Source of the DNA: Archaeoglobus sp. JdFR-24
GTDB lineage: Archaea > Halobacteriota > Archaeoglobi > Archaeoglobales > Archaeoglobaceae
Length of the DNA stretch: 64,000 nt
Reading direction: 5' to 3'
NCBI GenBank assembly: GCA_002011215.1
Contig: MTML01000022.1
Coordinates: 16,467-80,466, forward strand
In this document: positions 24,141 to 33,296 of the stretch, piece after piece
How positions within the stretch are numbered: position 1 is the first letter of the stretch
Layout of the letters: the number at the start of each line of letters is the position of its first letter
Made by a program: the position numbers and the translations under genes
The notes under the pieces: model-generated
Databases searched by the model: none
What the model saw: only the letters and a program-made list of their open reading frames with translations
Told to the model about the DNA's origin: nothing

Positions 24141-24578
24141 TTGCCAAGAGTTGTTGTAAAACCAGAAGTCTGTATAGGCTGCCATCTCTGTGAGGTATGG
24201 TGTGTGGTCGCTCATTCAAAATCCAGAGATATATTAAAAGCATTCAAGTACGAGAAAGAGAGACCATTGCCAAGAGTGCTGGTTGAGGAGAACATTCCAT
24301 TGACTTTTGCAATGCAGTGCAGACATTGCAACGAGCCAGACTGTGTTTTTGCATGCATAAGCGGAGCTCTTTACAAAGATCAGGAGAGTGGAAAGGTCGT
24401 ACATGATGAATCGAGGTGTGTAGGATGTTACAGCTGTGTGATGGCATGCCCATACGGTGCAATAGTAATCGACCAGAACAACAGAAAGATTACCAAATGT
24501 GACCTGTGCGAAGGACTGGATTATCCCATGTGTGTTAAAATGTGTCCAAATGAGGCTCTCATATATGAGGAGGGGTAG
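24141..24578 (+). CDS. Polyferredoxin-like 4Fe-4S protein (HycB/CooF type) of the glutamate synthase operon
   Basis: 145 residues with four cysteine groups: CIGCHLCEVWC, CRHCNEPDCVFAC, CVGCYSCVMAC and CDLCEGLDYPMCVKMC. They total 16 cysteines, enough for four 4Fe-4S clusters. Such proteins shuttle electrons between redox enzymes. It starts with TTG at 24141 after GGAGGGGT. It is the first gene of a run of five that ends with the glutamate synthase domains, and it probably delivers electrons to the FMN-containing subunit together with the FAD protein that follows. Confidence 0.9.
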   Translation: MPRVVVKPEVCIGCHLCEVWCVVAHSKSRDILKAFKYEKERPLPRVLVEENIPLTFAMQCRHCNEPDCVFACISGALYKDQESGKVVHDESRCVGCYSCVMACPYGAIVIDQNNRKITKCDLCEGLDYPMCVKMCPNEALIYEEG

Positions 24579-24579
24579 A

Positions 24580-25884
24580 ATGGAGAGCTTTGATGTTGTC
24601 ATAATAGGTAATTCAGCAGGAGCAATTGGATGTATTGAAGGAATAAGAAGCAAAAACAGCGAAATGAGCATAGCCGTTATATCGGAAGAGACTCACCACG
24701 TTTATTCGAGAGCACTTATCCCCTACTATCTTGCCGGAAGGATTGACCTCGAAAAGATATACTACAGACCCCTTGATTTTTACGAAAAAATGAGCGTCAC
24801 TCCAATTTTGGGAAAAAAGGCTGTTGCAATAGATTTTAAGTCCAGAAAAGTAATGCTCAACACGAATGAGGAAATCGGATATGAAAAATTGTTGATTTCA
24901 ACAGGCGGAAAGCCCTTCATTCCCCCGATGGAGGGGCTTGAAAAATCGATGAGTAATGTTTTTTCCTTCGTCAGTCTGGATGATGCCATCGGAATAGAAA
25001 AATTACTGAAAGCTGGCGCCAAAAAAGCAATCATCCTTGGTGGTGGAGTTATAGGCCTTATGGCTGCCGAAGTTTTAAATGAAAGAGGAATTGAAGTTGA
25101 TGTTGTCGAGCTTGCAGATCGTGTTCTTGCTCCGGTTGTTGATGAGAAGACATCCGAGCTTGTAGAATATGTATTCAGGCAACATGATGTAAAAATTCAC
25201 ACCGGAAAGACTATAAAGAAGGTTAATGGTGAAGACAGGGTTACAAGCGTTACTCTAACTGATGGTACGGAAATACCATGCGACCTGCTGATTATGGCGG
25301 TTGGAGTGATTCCAAGAGTGGAGCTCGTAGAGAGCACAGAAGTTAAAGTTAACAGAGGTATACTGGTAAACAGAAAGATGGAGACTTCTGTGAAAGACGT
25401 CTATGCATGCGGTGATTGTGCTGAAGTTTATGATTTTGTTGTCGATGATGTGAGAGTTCTGCCACTATGGCCGAACGCATACTTTGGAGGTAGAATCGCT
25501 GGTCTCAACATGATTGGCGAGGAAAGAGAGTTCGACTGGGGTACTGCGATGAATGCTATGCATTTCTATGATGTCTACATAATAAATGCCGGTCTGAATG
25601 TTACTGAAGAGATTGCTGAAAAAGAGGGTTTTGATGTCCTGAGCAACCTGGACTTCGATAAGAAAATCTACAGAAGGGTGGCTCTGAAGAATGGAGTTAT
25701 ACAGGGGCTTGTTTTCGTAGGGAAAGTGGAGAGAGCCGGGATCTATTTGAACCTAATGAGAAAGAGAATCGATGTATCGGGATTCAAGGATGAGCTTTTA
25801 GAGTACGATTTCGGTTTCAGCAAACTTCCTGATGATGTTAGATGGAATCTGCTTCAAAAAGAAGTGATTTTAGGCGTGATTTGA
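24580..25884 (+). CDS. FAD/NAD(P)-dependent oxidoreductase of the glutamate synthase operon
   Basis: 434 residues starting MESFDVVIIGNSAGAIGCIEG. The FAD loop reads GNSAGA, the NAD(P)-binding loop GGGVIGLMAAEVLNERGIEV (about residue 150), and the second FAD motif VYACGDCAEVYD. It belongs to the nitrite-reductase/rubredoxin-reductase-like flavoproteins and should accept electrons from NAD(P)H and pass them to the iron-sulfur protein encoded just upstream. The start is set by GGAGGGG next to ATG 24580, one base after the previous stop. The predicted role is the reductase arm of glutamate synthase, inferred from operon position. Confidence 0.88.
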   Translation: MESFDVVIIGNSAGAIGCIEGIRSKNSEMSIAVISEETHHVYSRALIPYYLAGRIDLEKIYYRPLDFYEKMSVTPILGKKAVAIDFKSRKVMLNTNEEIGYEKLLISTGGKPFIPPMEGLEKSMSNVFSFVSLDDAIGIEKLLKAGAKKAIILGGGVIGLMAAEVLNERGIEVDVVELADRVLAPVVDEKTSELVEYVFRQHDVKIHTGKTIKKVNGEDRVTSVTLTDGTEIPCDLLIMAVGVIPRVELVESTEVKVNRGILVNRKMETSVKDVYACGDCAEVYDFVVDDVRVLPLWPNAYFGGRIAGLNMIGEEREFDWGTAMNAMHFYDVYIINAGLNVTEEIAEKEGFDVLSNLDFDKKIYRRVALKNGVIQGLVFVGKVERAGIYLNLMRKRIDVSGFKDELLEYDFGFSKLPDDVRWNLLQKEVILGVI

Positions 25885-25896
25885 GGAGGGCTGGAG

Positions 25897-27042
25897 ATGA
25901 GATTTAACATCAGACATGAAAGTGAGAGATTTCTGCCAGAAAAGGACATCCAGGCATGCGGTCTTTTTGGAGTTATGAACATTAAGGGAGAGAGATTTGG
26001 TGGAGAGAGAGCAATTAAAGCAATAGTCAACATGAAGGCCAGAGGAAACGGTCTTGGAGGAGGATATGCAGTTTATGGCCTTTACCCTGAATACAGAGAC
26101 TATTATGCCCTTCACATAATGTATCAGAACAAAAATCTCGAAGCCAAGAAAGAAGTAGACAGATTTCTCTCAAATAATTTCGATATTGTGTATGATGAAG
26201 AGGTTCCCACCAACCCTGAAGCAGATGTTATGTATCCACCACTTGTATGGAGATACTTCGTTTCACCAAAAAAGAGAGGAGAGAGCAAAAGGTTGAGTGA
26301 TGATGACTATGTGGTTGCAAAGGTTATGCACATAAACACATCCATAGATGACGCATACGTATTTTCTTCGGGCAAAGATATGGGTGTTTTTAAAGGAGTG
26401 GGATTTCCGGAAGATGTTGCCGACTTCTTCATGCTCGATGAGCTTTACAAAGGTTACCTGTGGACTGTACACAGCAGATTCCCAACAAATACTCCGGGAT
26501 GGTGGGGTGGAGCGCATCCCTTTAGCATTCTTGACTGGACTGTGGTACATAACGGAGAGATCTCATCTTACGGAACTAACCGAAGATTTCTTGAGATGCA
26601 TGGTTACTTCTGCACGCTCTTTACCGATACGGAGGTCATGGCTTATGCTGTTGACCTTTTGATGAGAAGGCAGGGACTTCCAATAGAAGTTGTTTCAAAG
26701 ATTTTTGCTGCCCCGATGTGGGATATAATAGATTACATGGATGAGAAAAAAAGAAAACTGTACTCCACTCTGAGAATGGTTTACTCTCCTTTGCTGATTA
26801 ACGGGCCTTTCACTGTCATTGTGGCCCATCATGGGGAGATGTTTGGAATCACAGATAGAATTAGGCTTAGACCTATAACAGCCGGAGCTAAGGGAGATTT
26901 TGTGTTCCTATCATCAGAGGAGTCCGCTATAAGAGCTGTTTCACCAAAGCTTGATCTTGTGTGGACTCCACGTGGTGGAGAACCGGTTGTTGTCAGGTTG
27001 AATAAAAAAGATCATCTGATTAGCCTGAAGGAGTCGATTTAG
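25897..27042 (+). CDS. Glutamate synthase, glutamine amidotransferase domain protein
   Basis: 381 residues of the class II glutamine amidotransferase (Ntn-hydrolase) fold. The nucleophile is the cysteine in QACGLFGV at residue 22, so about 21 residues must be trimmed to expose it. Other landmarks are VHSRFPTNTPGWWGGAHPF and VVHNGEISSYGTNRRFLE (oxyanion Asn-Gly and substrate arginine). It releases ammonia from glutamine for use by the FMN subunit next door. In bacteria this domain is the front of one large polypeptide; here it is a separate gene. Confidence 0.93.
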   Translation: MRFNIRHESERFLPEKDIQACGLFGVMNIKGERFGGERAIKAIVNMKARGNGLGGGYAVYGLYPEYRDYYALHIMYQNKNLEAKKEVDRFLSNNFDIVYDEEVPTNPEADVMYPPLVWRYFVSPKKRGESKRLSDDDYVVAKVMHINTSIDDAYVFSSGKDMGVFKGVGFPEDVADFFMLDELYKGYLWTVHSRFPTNTPGWWGGAHPFSILDWTVVHNGEISSYGTNRRFLEMHGYFCTLFTDTEVMAYAVDLLMRRQGLPIEVVSKIFAAPMWDIIDYMDEKKRKLYSTLRMVYSPLLINGPFTVIVAHHGEMFGITDRIRLRPITAGAKGDFVFLSSEESAIRAVSPKLDLVWTPRGGEPVVVRLNKKDHLISLKESI

Positions 27043-27083
27043 ATGACATTAAAAACTCCAAGAAGTATATCAGGAGGTATAGT

Positions 27084-28598
27084 ATGAAGACATTCCTTCT
27101 TCCTGAATTTACGATAGAGAGGAGAGATGAGAGGTGCATAAGGTGCAGAGTGTGCGAGAGGCAGTGTTCTCAGGAGGGACATTACTACGATGAGGAACTA
27201 GATACGATGTTTCACAGAGAGGAGGTATGTGTTGGTTGTCAGAGGTGTGTTGTTTTCTGTCCCACCAATGCGCTTGTTGTGAGACCTCATCCATCTGAAT
27301 ACAGACCTAATGCCAACTGGACAAGAGAGAAATTGCAGGATCTTAAGAAACAGGCTGAAACCGGAGGTGTTATACTCACAGGTAGTGGAAATGATAAGCC
27401 ATACCGCATATACTGGGATCATCTGGTTTTGAATGCCTCACAGGTTACAAATCCTTCTATAGATCCTTTGAGAGAGCCAATGGAGCTCAGAACATTCCTT
27501 GGAAGAAAACCAGACATGCTGGATATAGAAATCAGCGACGAAGATGTTGAGATTAAGTCAGATTTATATCCAAACCTGATGATTGAAACACCTATAGTCT
27601 TTTCTGCCATGTCTTATGGGGCAATCAGCTACACTGCATTCAAGTCATTAGCAATGGCGGCAAAGGAGTTCGGTACGCTATTCAATACAGGTGAGGGTGG
27701 GCTTCCAAAAGATATGAGAGAAAAATACGGTTCAAATGCAATTGTTCAGGTTGCAAGCGGAAGGTTTGGTGTCGATCCTGAATATCTGAATGTTTCTGCT
27801 GCAGTTGAAATAAAGATAGGTCAGGGAGCAAAGCCGGGAATTGGTGGACACCTCCCTGGTGAAAAAGTATCAGTAAATATATCTGAGACAAGAATGATAC
27901 CTGAAGGAACTGATGCTCTTTCCCCTGCTCCACAGCACGATATTTACTCAATTGAGGATTTATCCATGCTCATTTACGCTCTAAAAGAAGCTACAAACTA
28001 CGAAAAGCCAGTAAGCGTTAAGATAGCTGCTGTCCATAATGTTGCAGCTATCGCTTCGGGAATTGTGAGGGCAGGAGCCGACATAGTTGCCATCGACGGT
28101 CTGAGAGGTGGTACTGGAGCCGCTCCCAAAATAATAAGGGACAACGTGGGAATTCCAATTGAACTTGCCCTTGCAGCAGTAGATAAAAGGCTGAGAGATG
28201 AAGGGATCAGAAATAAATGTTCAATTCTCATAGCCGGAGGAATAAGATGCAGTGGAGATGTGATCAAAGCCATCGCACTTGGAGCGGATGCTGTTTACAT
28301 TGGTTCGCCTGCCTTAATTGCAATGGGATGCACCCTCTGTCAGAAATGCTATACTGGCAAATGTGCATGGGGTATCTGCACTCAGGATCCCTACCTCACC
28401 AAGAGGCTGAATCCTGAAATAGCAAGCAGACGACTTGTCAATCTCCTGAGAGGGTGGAGTCATGAAATAAAGGAGATGCTCGGAGGAATGGGAATAAATG
28501 CCATTGAGAGTCTCAGAGGTAACAGGGATCACCTGAGAGGTGTTGGTCTTGAGGAATGGGAGCTGAACGTTCTGGGCGTGAAAGGAGCTGGTGAATGA
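27084..28598 (+). CDS. gltB: Glutamate synthase, FMN/Fe-S synthase domain protein
   Basis: 504 residues. The N-terminus holds two ferredoxin-type motifs (CIRCRVCERQC and CVGCQRCVVFCP). The barrel then carries the glutamate synthase core: MSYGAISYTAFKSLA, GEGGLPKDMREKYGS, GQGAKPGIGGHLPGEKV, and the FMN phosphate site DGLRGGTGAAPKIIRD. CTLCQKCYTGKCAWGICTQ near residue 420 binds the 3Fe-4S cluster. It aminates 2-oxoglutarate to glutamate using ammonia from the amidotransferase and electrons from the upstream redox proteins. It starts at ATG 27084 after a GGAGGT site. Confidence 0.95.
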   Translation: MKTFLLPEFTIERRDERCIRCRVCERQCSQEGHYYDEELDTMFHREEVCVGCQRCVVFCPTNALVVRPHPSEYRPNANWTREKLQDLKKQAETGGVILTGSGNDKPYRIYWDHLVLNASQVTNPSIDPLREPMELRTFLGRKPDMLDIEISDEDVEIKSDLYPNLMIETPIVFSAMSYGAISYTAFKSLAMAAKEFGTLFNTGEGGLPKDMREKYGSNAIVQVASGRFGVDPEYLNVSAAVEIKIGQGAKPGIGGHLPGEKVSVNISETRMIPEGTDALSPAPQHDIYSIEDLSMLIYALKEATNYEKPVSVKIAAVHNVAAIASGIVRAGADIVAIDGLRGGTGAAPKIIRDNVGIPIELALAAVDKRLRDEGIRNKCSILIAGGIRCSGDVIKAIALGADAVYIGSPALIAMGCTLCQKCYTGKCAWGICTQDPYLTKRLNPEIASRRLVNLLRGWSHEIKEMLGGMGINAIESLRGNRDHLRGVGLEEWELNVLGVKGAGE

Positions 28599-28659
28599 TG
28601 ATGTGTTTATTTTCATATCAAAATTTGAGGTTAAGGTTTTAAGGTTGAGGTGATATGGG

Positions 28660-29508
28660 ATGTCTTCGAGTATGAAGTTCACCCTCAGGGATATGTTTCT
28701 TGGAGGGGTAAGACCAATTGATAAAATAATTGATCACATCAAAATCGAAGGTGAGAACGCAACAATTGATGCTTCAGGATTGAAACACAAAGAGGTCAAC
28801 GATTTGCTCAGGTATGCAGCCCTGAAAAAAGTGAAGAAAGTGAATCTGAGAAACGTGTGTGGTCAGAGATATATTGGTACGAGGCTTCATATCCCCAATC
28901 CCTGCCCCAAACTTGAGATTTACATCGAAGGCATTCCCGGTAACGATCTGGGAGCCTTTCTTGATGGACACAGAATAATCGTTCACGGAAACGCACAGGA
29001 TGGGGTTGGGAATACAATGGATGATGGAGAGATTGTGGTTCATGGAAGGGCTGGAGATGTTGTGGCGATGTCAATGAGAGGAGGAAAGATTTTCATCAGA
29101 GACAACGTTGGATACAGAACGGCAATCCACATGAAAGAATATGTGGGTAAAATACCAGTCCTTGTTATTGGTGGGACTGCACAGGATTTCTTCGGAGAAT
29201 ATATGGCTGGTGGAATCGTCATTCTCCTTGGCCTGAATCTGAAGAAGAAGGAGAGGCACAAGGCCCACTACATTGGAACCGGGATGCATGGTGGAGTGAT
29301 CTACCTTAGAGGAAAGGTTGAAGATTATCAGCTCGGAAAGGAAGTTGGGATTCTCCAGCTTGATGAGGATGACTGGAAAATCATTGATCAGTATGTAGGA
29401 GAGTACAGTGAACACTTTAAGGCTGATAAGGAGAAAATAATGGATGGTGAGTTCATCAAGCTTGTTCCAGTATCCAGAAGGCCATACGGAAAAATCTATG
29501 CCTACTGA
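28660..29508 (+). CDS. Glutamate synthase, GXGXG (alpha subunit C-terminal) domain protein
   Basis: 282 residues forming the right-handed beta-helix seen at the C-terminus of bacterial glutamate synthase. Repeats of the G-x-x-G-x-x-x type are visible: DGVGNTMDDGEIVVHGRAGD, VVAMSMRGGKIFIRDNVGYR and GTAQDFFGEYMAGGIVILLG. It acts as the structural spine that holds the other domains. The start follows GAGGTGAT. It is the last of the five glt genes, 61 bases after the FMN subunit. Confidence 0.92.
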   Translation: MSSSMKFTLRDMFLGGVRPIDKIIDHIKIEGENATIDASGLKHKEVNDLLRYAALKKVKKVNLRNVCGQRYIGTRLHIPNPCPKLEIYIEGIPGNDLGAFLDGHRIIVHGNAQDGVGNTMDDGEIVVHGRAGDVVAMSMRGGKIFIRDNVGYRTAIHMKEYVGKIPVLVIGGTAQDFFGEYMAGGIVILLGLNLKKKERHKAHYIGTGMHGGVIYLRGKVEDYQLGKEVGILQLDEDDWKIIDQYVGEYSEHFKADKEKIMDGEFIKLVPVSRRPYGKIYAY

Positions 29509-29532
29509 AAAGCTGTAAAGCTGACAGATTGC

Positions 29533-29588
29533 TGCATTAAAATTTTATAATTTCATCCCATGCATTAAAATTTTATAATTTCATCCCA
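29533..29588 (+). repeat. Perfect 28-base tandem duplication carrying a TATA element, upstream of ccdA
   Basis: The unit running from TGCATTAAAATTTTATAATT to TTTCATCCCA occurs at 29533-29560 and again, base for base, at 29561-29588. Each copy holds TTTTATAA, an archaeal TATA element. The second copy places a transcript start at about the ccdA ATG (29600); the first would start about 28 bases earlier. Confidence 0.9.
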
Positions 29589-29599
29589 ACTTCATTGAA

Positions 29600-30316
29600 A
29601 TGATAGAGTACTTTATTTCCTTTGCCGGTGGAGTTCTTTCTGTAGTATCTCCATGCGTAATTCCTGTCCTTCCTGCCATTTTTGCAACTTCTGAGGGGAA
29701 ATGGAGTTCCGGTTTCCTCATTGTTACCGGTATGGTTTTTTCCTTTGGAATTCTCGGATTTATTTTTGGATTTATCGGAACTTTCAGTTATTTCAAGTAT
29801 ATTTCCTACGTTATACTTGCCATATTCGGATTGATTCTGCTATCCGACAGTTTTTACAGCAAATTCGCTCATGTTTCTTCCAATATCTCATCAGGTTCAA
29901 GCATGGCTATCTTAAAAATGAGGGGGTCCAGTCAGAAAGGGATTTTTAAATTAATTTCGTCCTTTATTCTTGGTCTCAGCCTTGGAGCGGTGTGGAGCCC
30001 GTGCATAGGGCCACTCCTTGGAGTGATTCTTGGATTAATATCGCTCAGCGCAAATCCTTTCAATGGTTTCTTTATTATGCTTTCTTACGGATTTGGTATG
30101 GCTTCAGCAATCTCTATTTTTTTGATGTTCGGAAATAAATTAGCTGGAGAAAGGTTAGTTAAAAAAGAGAGCACGATAAGAAAATTTTCAGGATTTTTGA
30201 TTCTCTTTTTCCTTCTTACAATAATAACAGGAATTTTTGATTCCTTAGAAATATATCTGGCAGAAAAGATGAGATTCATAGAGATAATTTTTCAGGAGTT
30301 TCTTCTTCAGTTTTGA
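29600..30316 (+). CDS. ccdA: Cytochrome c biogenesis / thiol-disulfide transport protein CcdA
   Basis: 238 residues with six hydrophobic helices arranged as two inverted threes. Both halves have a proline-flanked cysteine: VVSPCVIPVLPA near residue 19 and VWSPCIGPLLG near residue 135. These are the redox-active pair that moves reducing equivalents across the membrane to extracellular thioredoxin-like proteins for cytochrome c maturation or disulfide repair. No periplasmic thioredoxin or cytochrome assembly gene lies next to it. There is no ribosome site, and the duplicated promoter suggests a leaderless message. Confidence 0.93.
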   Translation: MIEYFISFAGGVLSVVSPCVIPVLPAIFATSEGKWSSGFLIVTGMVFSFGILGFIFGFIGTFSYFKYISYVILAIFGLILLSDSFYSKFAHVSSNISSGSSMAILKMRGSSQKGIFKLISSFILGLSLGAVWSPCIGPLLGVILGLISLSANPFNGFFIMLSYGFGMASAISIFLMFGNKLAGERLVKKESTIRKFSGFLILFFLLTIITGIFDSLEIYLAEKMRFIEIIFQEFLLQF

Positions 30317-30378
30317 AGAAACCTTCAATATCCCGTCCCGATCTTAGTTCAATTAAAATAACCAGAGCGGAAGTGATT

Positions 30379-31293
30379 TTAAGACTTCAATGGAACATCA
30401 ATTACCATAAAATCTTCGGCCACGAACGTATTCTTAAAAATCTTCTTCGCTTCTTCCAAAAGAGGTGTTGCATCTTTGGAATATCTTGTACTTATATGTG
30501 TTAGAATGAGTGATCCAACATTTGCCTTCTTCGCTATCTCAGCAGCTTCTCTTGCAGTAGAGTGTTTTGTTTCCCGGGCCCAGTTGATGAGCTCTTCGGT
30601 GAAAGATGCGTCATGTATCAGCACGTCCGCATTTTTTGCAACTTCCACGATTTTTTCGACTGGCCTTGTATCTCCCGTATAAACAATCTTTCTTCCCGAC
30701 CTTTTGGGACCAACTACCATCTCCGGCGTGATAATCTTCCCGTCCAATTCGATTGCCTCTCCTCTAACCAGTTTTGAGTAAAGTGGGCCAGGGGGAATAC
30801 CAAGAGCCTCTGCTTTCTCCCTGTTGAACTTCCCCGGTCTGGGATTTTCTATAAATACATAGCCGTAGCTCTCAATCAGATGATCAGTCTTGAAAGCCTG
30901 AACTTTAAATCCATTAAACTCAAATATTGCACCATCTTTTACTTCATACACTTCAATTGGAAAATCAAAGTGATCATAACCAAACATCTTAAACATTGCT
31001 GCCAGAAACTCTGAATACGGGCTGTAAAAGCTAATCTTTTCCTGCCGATCGTTCAATGACATTGTCTCGAGCAATCCAAAGACTCCCGCAAAATGATCAG
31101 TATGCAGATGGGTGATGAAGATGTTGTTGAGTTTTCTGAAGCCAGTTTTGGCGATCATCATCTGCCTCTGCGTACCCTCTCCACAGTCAAAAAGAATTTT
31201 CTCTCCATTATAATTGATTAAAATAGATGAAAGATTCCTCTCGATACTTGGAACAGTACCGGAGGTTCCAAGAAATATAATTTTCAAAAACAT
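30379..31293 (-). CDS. rnz: Ribonuclease Z (tRNA 3' endonuclease)
   Basis: 304 residues of the metallo-beta-lactamase fold. Motifs: FLGTSGTVPSIERNLSSI, the metal site THLHTDHFAGVFGLLE (HxHxDH), YTGDTRP, IHDASF, and HSTAREAAEIAKKA followed by LILTHISTRY, all typical of the short-form RNase Z. It cuts tRNA precursors after the discriminator base. That activity matters here because neither tRNA gene in the window encodes CCA. It lies 46 bases downstream of rps10 on the same strand and may be read through from the ribosomal operon, although a TATA-like TTATAA just before the ATG could also drive it. Confidence 0.95.
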   Translation of the reverse strand: MFLKIIFLGTSGTVPSIERNLSSILINYNGEKILFDCGEGTQRQMMIAKTGFRKLNNIFITHLHTDHFAGVFGLLETMSLNDRQEKISFYSPYSEFLAAMFKMFGYDHFDFPIEVYEVKDGAIFEFNGFKVQAFKTDHLIESYGYVFIENPRPGKFNREKAEALGIPPGPLYSKLVRGEAIELDGKIITPEMVVGPKRSGRKIVYTGDTRPVEKIVEVAKNADVLIHDASFTEELINWARETKHSTAREAAEIAKKANVGSLILTHISTRYSKDATPLLEEAKKIFKNTFVAEDFMVIDVPLKS

Positions 31294-31338
31294 TATAAAA
31301 ATATCCTGAACTCCTATTTTATTTCAAATTCTCGGATA

Positions 31339-31659
31339 TTAGCTCTCAAGCACTATTTCGATGTTAACATCTTTGGGAACCTGGATTCTCATTATCTGTC
31401 TGAGTGCTCTCTCATCTGCTGCTATGTCGATAAGTCTTTTGTGGATTCTCATCTCCCAGTGGTCATAGGTTTCTGATCCTTCACCATCCGGAGATTTTCT
31501 GACAGGAACCACAAGCCTTCTGGTAGGAAGTGGAACCGGACCACTCATTTCAACACCAGTCTTTCCTGCAATCTCCTTGATCTGTCCACAGATTCGATCG
31601 AGATCAACTGGATTCATCCCAGAGAGTCTTATCCTCGCTCTGTATCCTTTTATTGCCAT
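31339..31659 (-). CDS. rps10: 30S ribosomal protein S10
   Basis: 106 residues starting [21 protein letters not shown]. Later motifs [20 protein letters not shown] and [19 protein letters not shown] form the S10 rRNA-binding loop and helix. It sits in the small-subunit head and also serves in transcription-translation coupling with Nus factors. The extension to 31680 was rejected because the conserved family N-terminus starts at the ATG at 31659. In the operon it follows EF-1alpha, the usual archaeal order. Confidence 0.95.
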   Translation of the reverse strand: MAIKGYRARIRLSGMNPVDLDRICGQIKEIAGKTGVEMSGPVPLPTRRLVVPVRKSPDGEGSETYDHWEMRIHKRLIDIAADERALRQIMRIQVPKDVNIEIVLES

Positions 31660-31693
31660 AAAAAACGCCTCAAACCTCAAAAATAAAAGAAAA

Positions 31694-32965
31694 TTATTTC
31701 TTCGGTGTTAAATCAAGAACCATTCCAGCTGCCACTGTCTGACCCATGTCTCTGATGGCAAATCTTCCGAGCGGTGGAATTTCTTTGACCTTTTCAATGA
31801 CCATTGGCCTCGTGGGTTCGAGCTTGACAATCGCTGCATCTCCAGTCTTCAGATACTGTGGCCACTCTTCTTTGGCCTGACCTGTCCTTGGGTCGAGTTT
31901 CTTCTGAAGTTCAACAAACCTGCATGCTACCTGTGCAGTATGTGCATGTATAACAGGAGTGTAACCCACCGTTATTGCTGTTGGATGCTGGAGCACAACA
32001 ATCTGTGCTGTGAAGTCCTTAACGACGGTCGGTGGATTGTCCGTATGTCCACAGACGTCTCCTCTCCTCAGATCGTTCTTGCTTACACCCCTGACATTGA
32101 AACCGATGTTATCTCCCGGGAAGGCTTCTGGAATCGCTTCGTGGTGCATTTCAATGCTCTTTACCTCACCGTTCACTGCAGCGGGTTCAAATATAACCTT
32201 GTCTCCAACCTTCAGAACTCCAGTTTCGACTCTCCCCACGGGGACAGTTCCAACACCGCTGATCGAGTAAACATCCTGAATCGGAATTCTGAGTGGTTTG
32301 TCGACAGGCTTTTCTGGTGCCTTGAAGGTGTCAAATGCTTCAAAGATTGTCGGTCCATTATACCATGGTGTCCTCTCAGATTTCTTCAAAATGTTGTCTC
32401 CGTTATATGCAGAGGTTGGGATCATTGCAATTTCATCAACCTTATAACCTACCATCCTGAGTAACTTTCCTACCTCATCCTTTACTTCCTCATACCTCTT
32501 CTGGTCGTAGTTTACTTTGTCCATTTTGTTAATCGCAACAACAATCTGATTTATTCCAAGTGTCCTCGCAAGGAAGACGTGTTCTTTTGTCTGTGCCTGT
32601 ACACCGTCATTTGCATCAACGACAAGAATAGCCGCATCTGCCTGTGAAGCTCCAGTTATCATGTTTTTAATGAAATCCCTATGTCCCGGGCAATCAACAA
32701 TAGTAACATAATATTTCTGAGTCTGGAATTTCCTGTGAGCGACATCAATTGTAATCCCTCTTTCTCTTTCCTCTTTCAACTTGTCCATGACCCATGCGAA
32801 CTCGAAGGTGGCCTTTCCTTTCTCCTGTGCCTCTTTTCTGTATTTCTCTATAATGTGTTCAGGAATTTCTCCTGCCTCATAGAGCAGCCTACCAATTAAT
32901 GTGCTTTTTCCATGGTCTACATGTCCGATCATGGCAATATTAATGTGTTCTTTTTCCTTAGCCAT
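31694..32965 (-). CDS. tuf: Translation elongation factor EF-1alpha
   Basis: 423 residues. G1 is [15 protein letters not shown], the switch region is [13 protein letters not shown]3 DCPGHRDF, G4 NKMD, and domains II and III follow with the tRNA-binding face. It carries aminoacyl-tRNA to the ribosome with GTP. The ATG at 32965 matches the usual MAKEKEHIN start; ten codons of upstream open frame are not conserved in type. It has its own TATA element at 33011-33022 in addition to being downstream of fusA. Confidence 0.97.
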   Translation of the reverse strand: MAKEKEHINIAMIGHVDHGKSTLIGRLLYEAGEIPEHIIEKYRKEAQEKGKATFEFAWVMDKLKEERERGITIDVAHRKFQTQKYYVTIVDCPGHRDFIKNMITGASQADAAILVVDANDGVQAQTKEHVFLARTLGINQIVVAINKMDKVNYDQKRYEEVKDEVGKLLRMVGYKVDEIAMIPTSAYNGDNILKKSERTPWYNGPTIFEAFDTFKAPEKPVDKPLRIPIQDVYSISGVGTVPVGRVETGVLKVGDKVIFEPAAVNGEVKSIEMHHEAIPEAFPGDNIGFNVRGVSKNDLRRGDVCGHTDNPPTVVKDFTAQIVVLQHPTAITVGYTPVIHAHTAQVACRFVELQKKLDPRTGQAKEEWPQYLKTGDAAIVKLEPTRPMVIEKVKEIPPLGRFAIRDMGQTVAAGMVLDLTPKK

Positions 32966-33296
32966 AATACCATTCCCCCATAATTTTCTTTCCATTCGCT
33001 TTCACCAGAAGGGTATATAAAACTTTCACCCCGAGGATATCAGCTATCACATCGTAACGTCCTAAGTTTGAAGAATCTTTGCAGGAATTTGCACTATCCA
33101 CTGATATCCACCAGCACACAGATTCATCTGTATCTGAATGGTTATACTGTGCTATCTGAGTCCAAAATTTCAGAGTTTTAGTTTGATTAATATCTTCAGT
33201 AGTTTCCAACAGTTGAGAATTTATATAACTAAGAACATACACCACCAGATATAAAATATAAACAAAAATTATAAAAAAGTTAAAGTAGAATCAAGT
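32966..33296 (-). promoter_or_regulatory. Spacer between EF-2 and EF-1alpha genes with two TATA elements
   Basis: Reading leftward, TATA elements are at 33219-33229 (AGTTATATAAA) and 33011-33022 (TTTTATATACCC). The second predicts a start close to the tuf ATG. A 95-codon open frame across the region overlaps the tuf start and looks accidental. The spacer is unusually long for this operon, so tuf expression can be set apart from fusA. Confidence 0.5.

Noticed and set aside
32958..33245. 95-codon leftward open frame upstream of tuf
   Set aside because: It overlaps the start of EF-1alpha in another frame, crosses both TATA elements, and has no family features.
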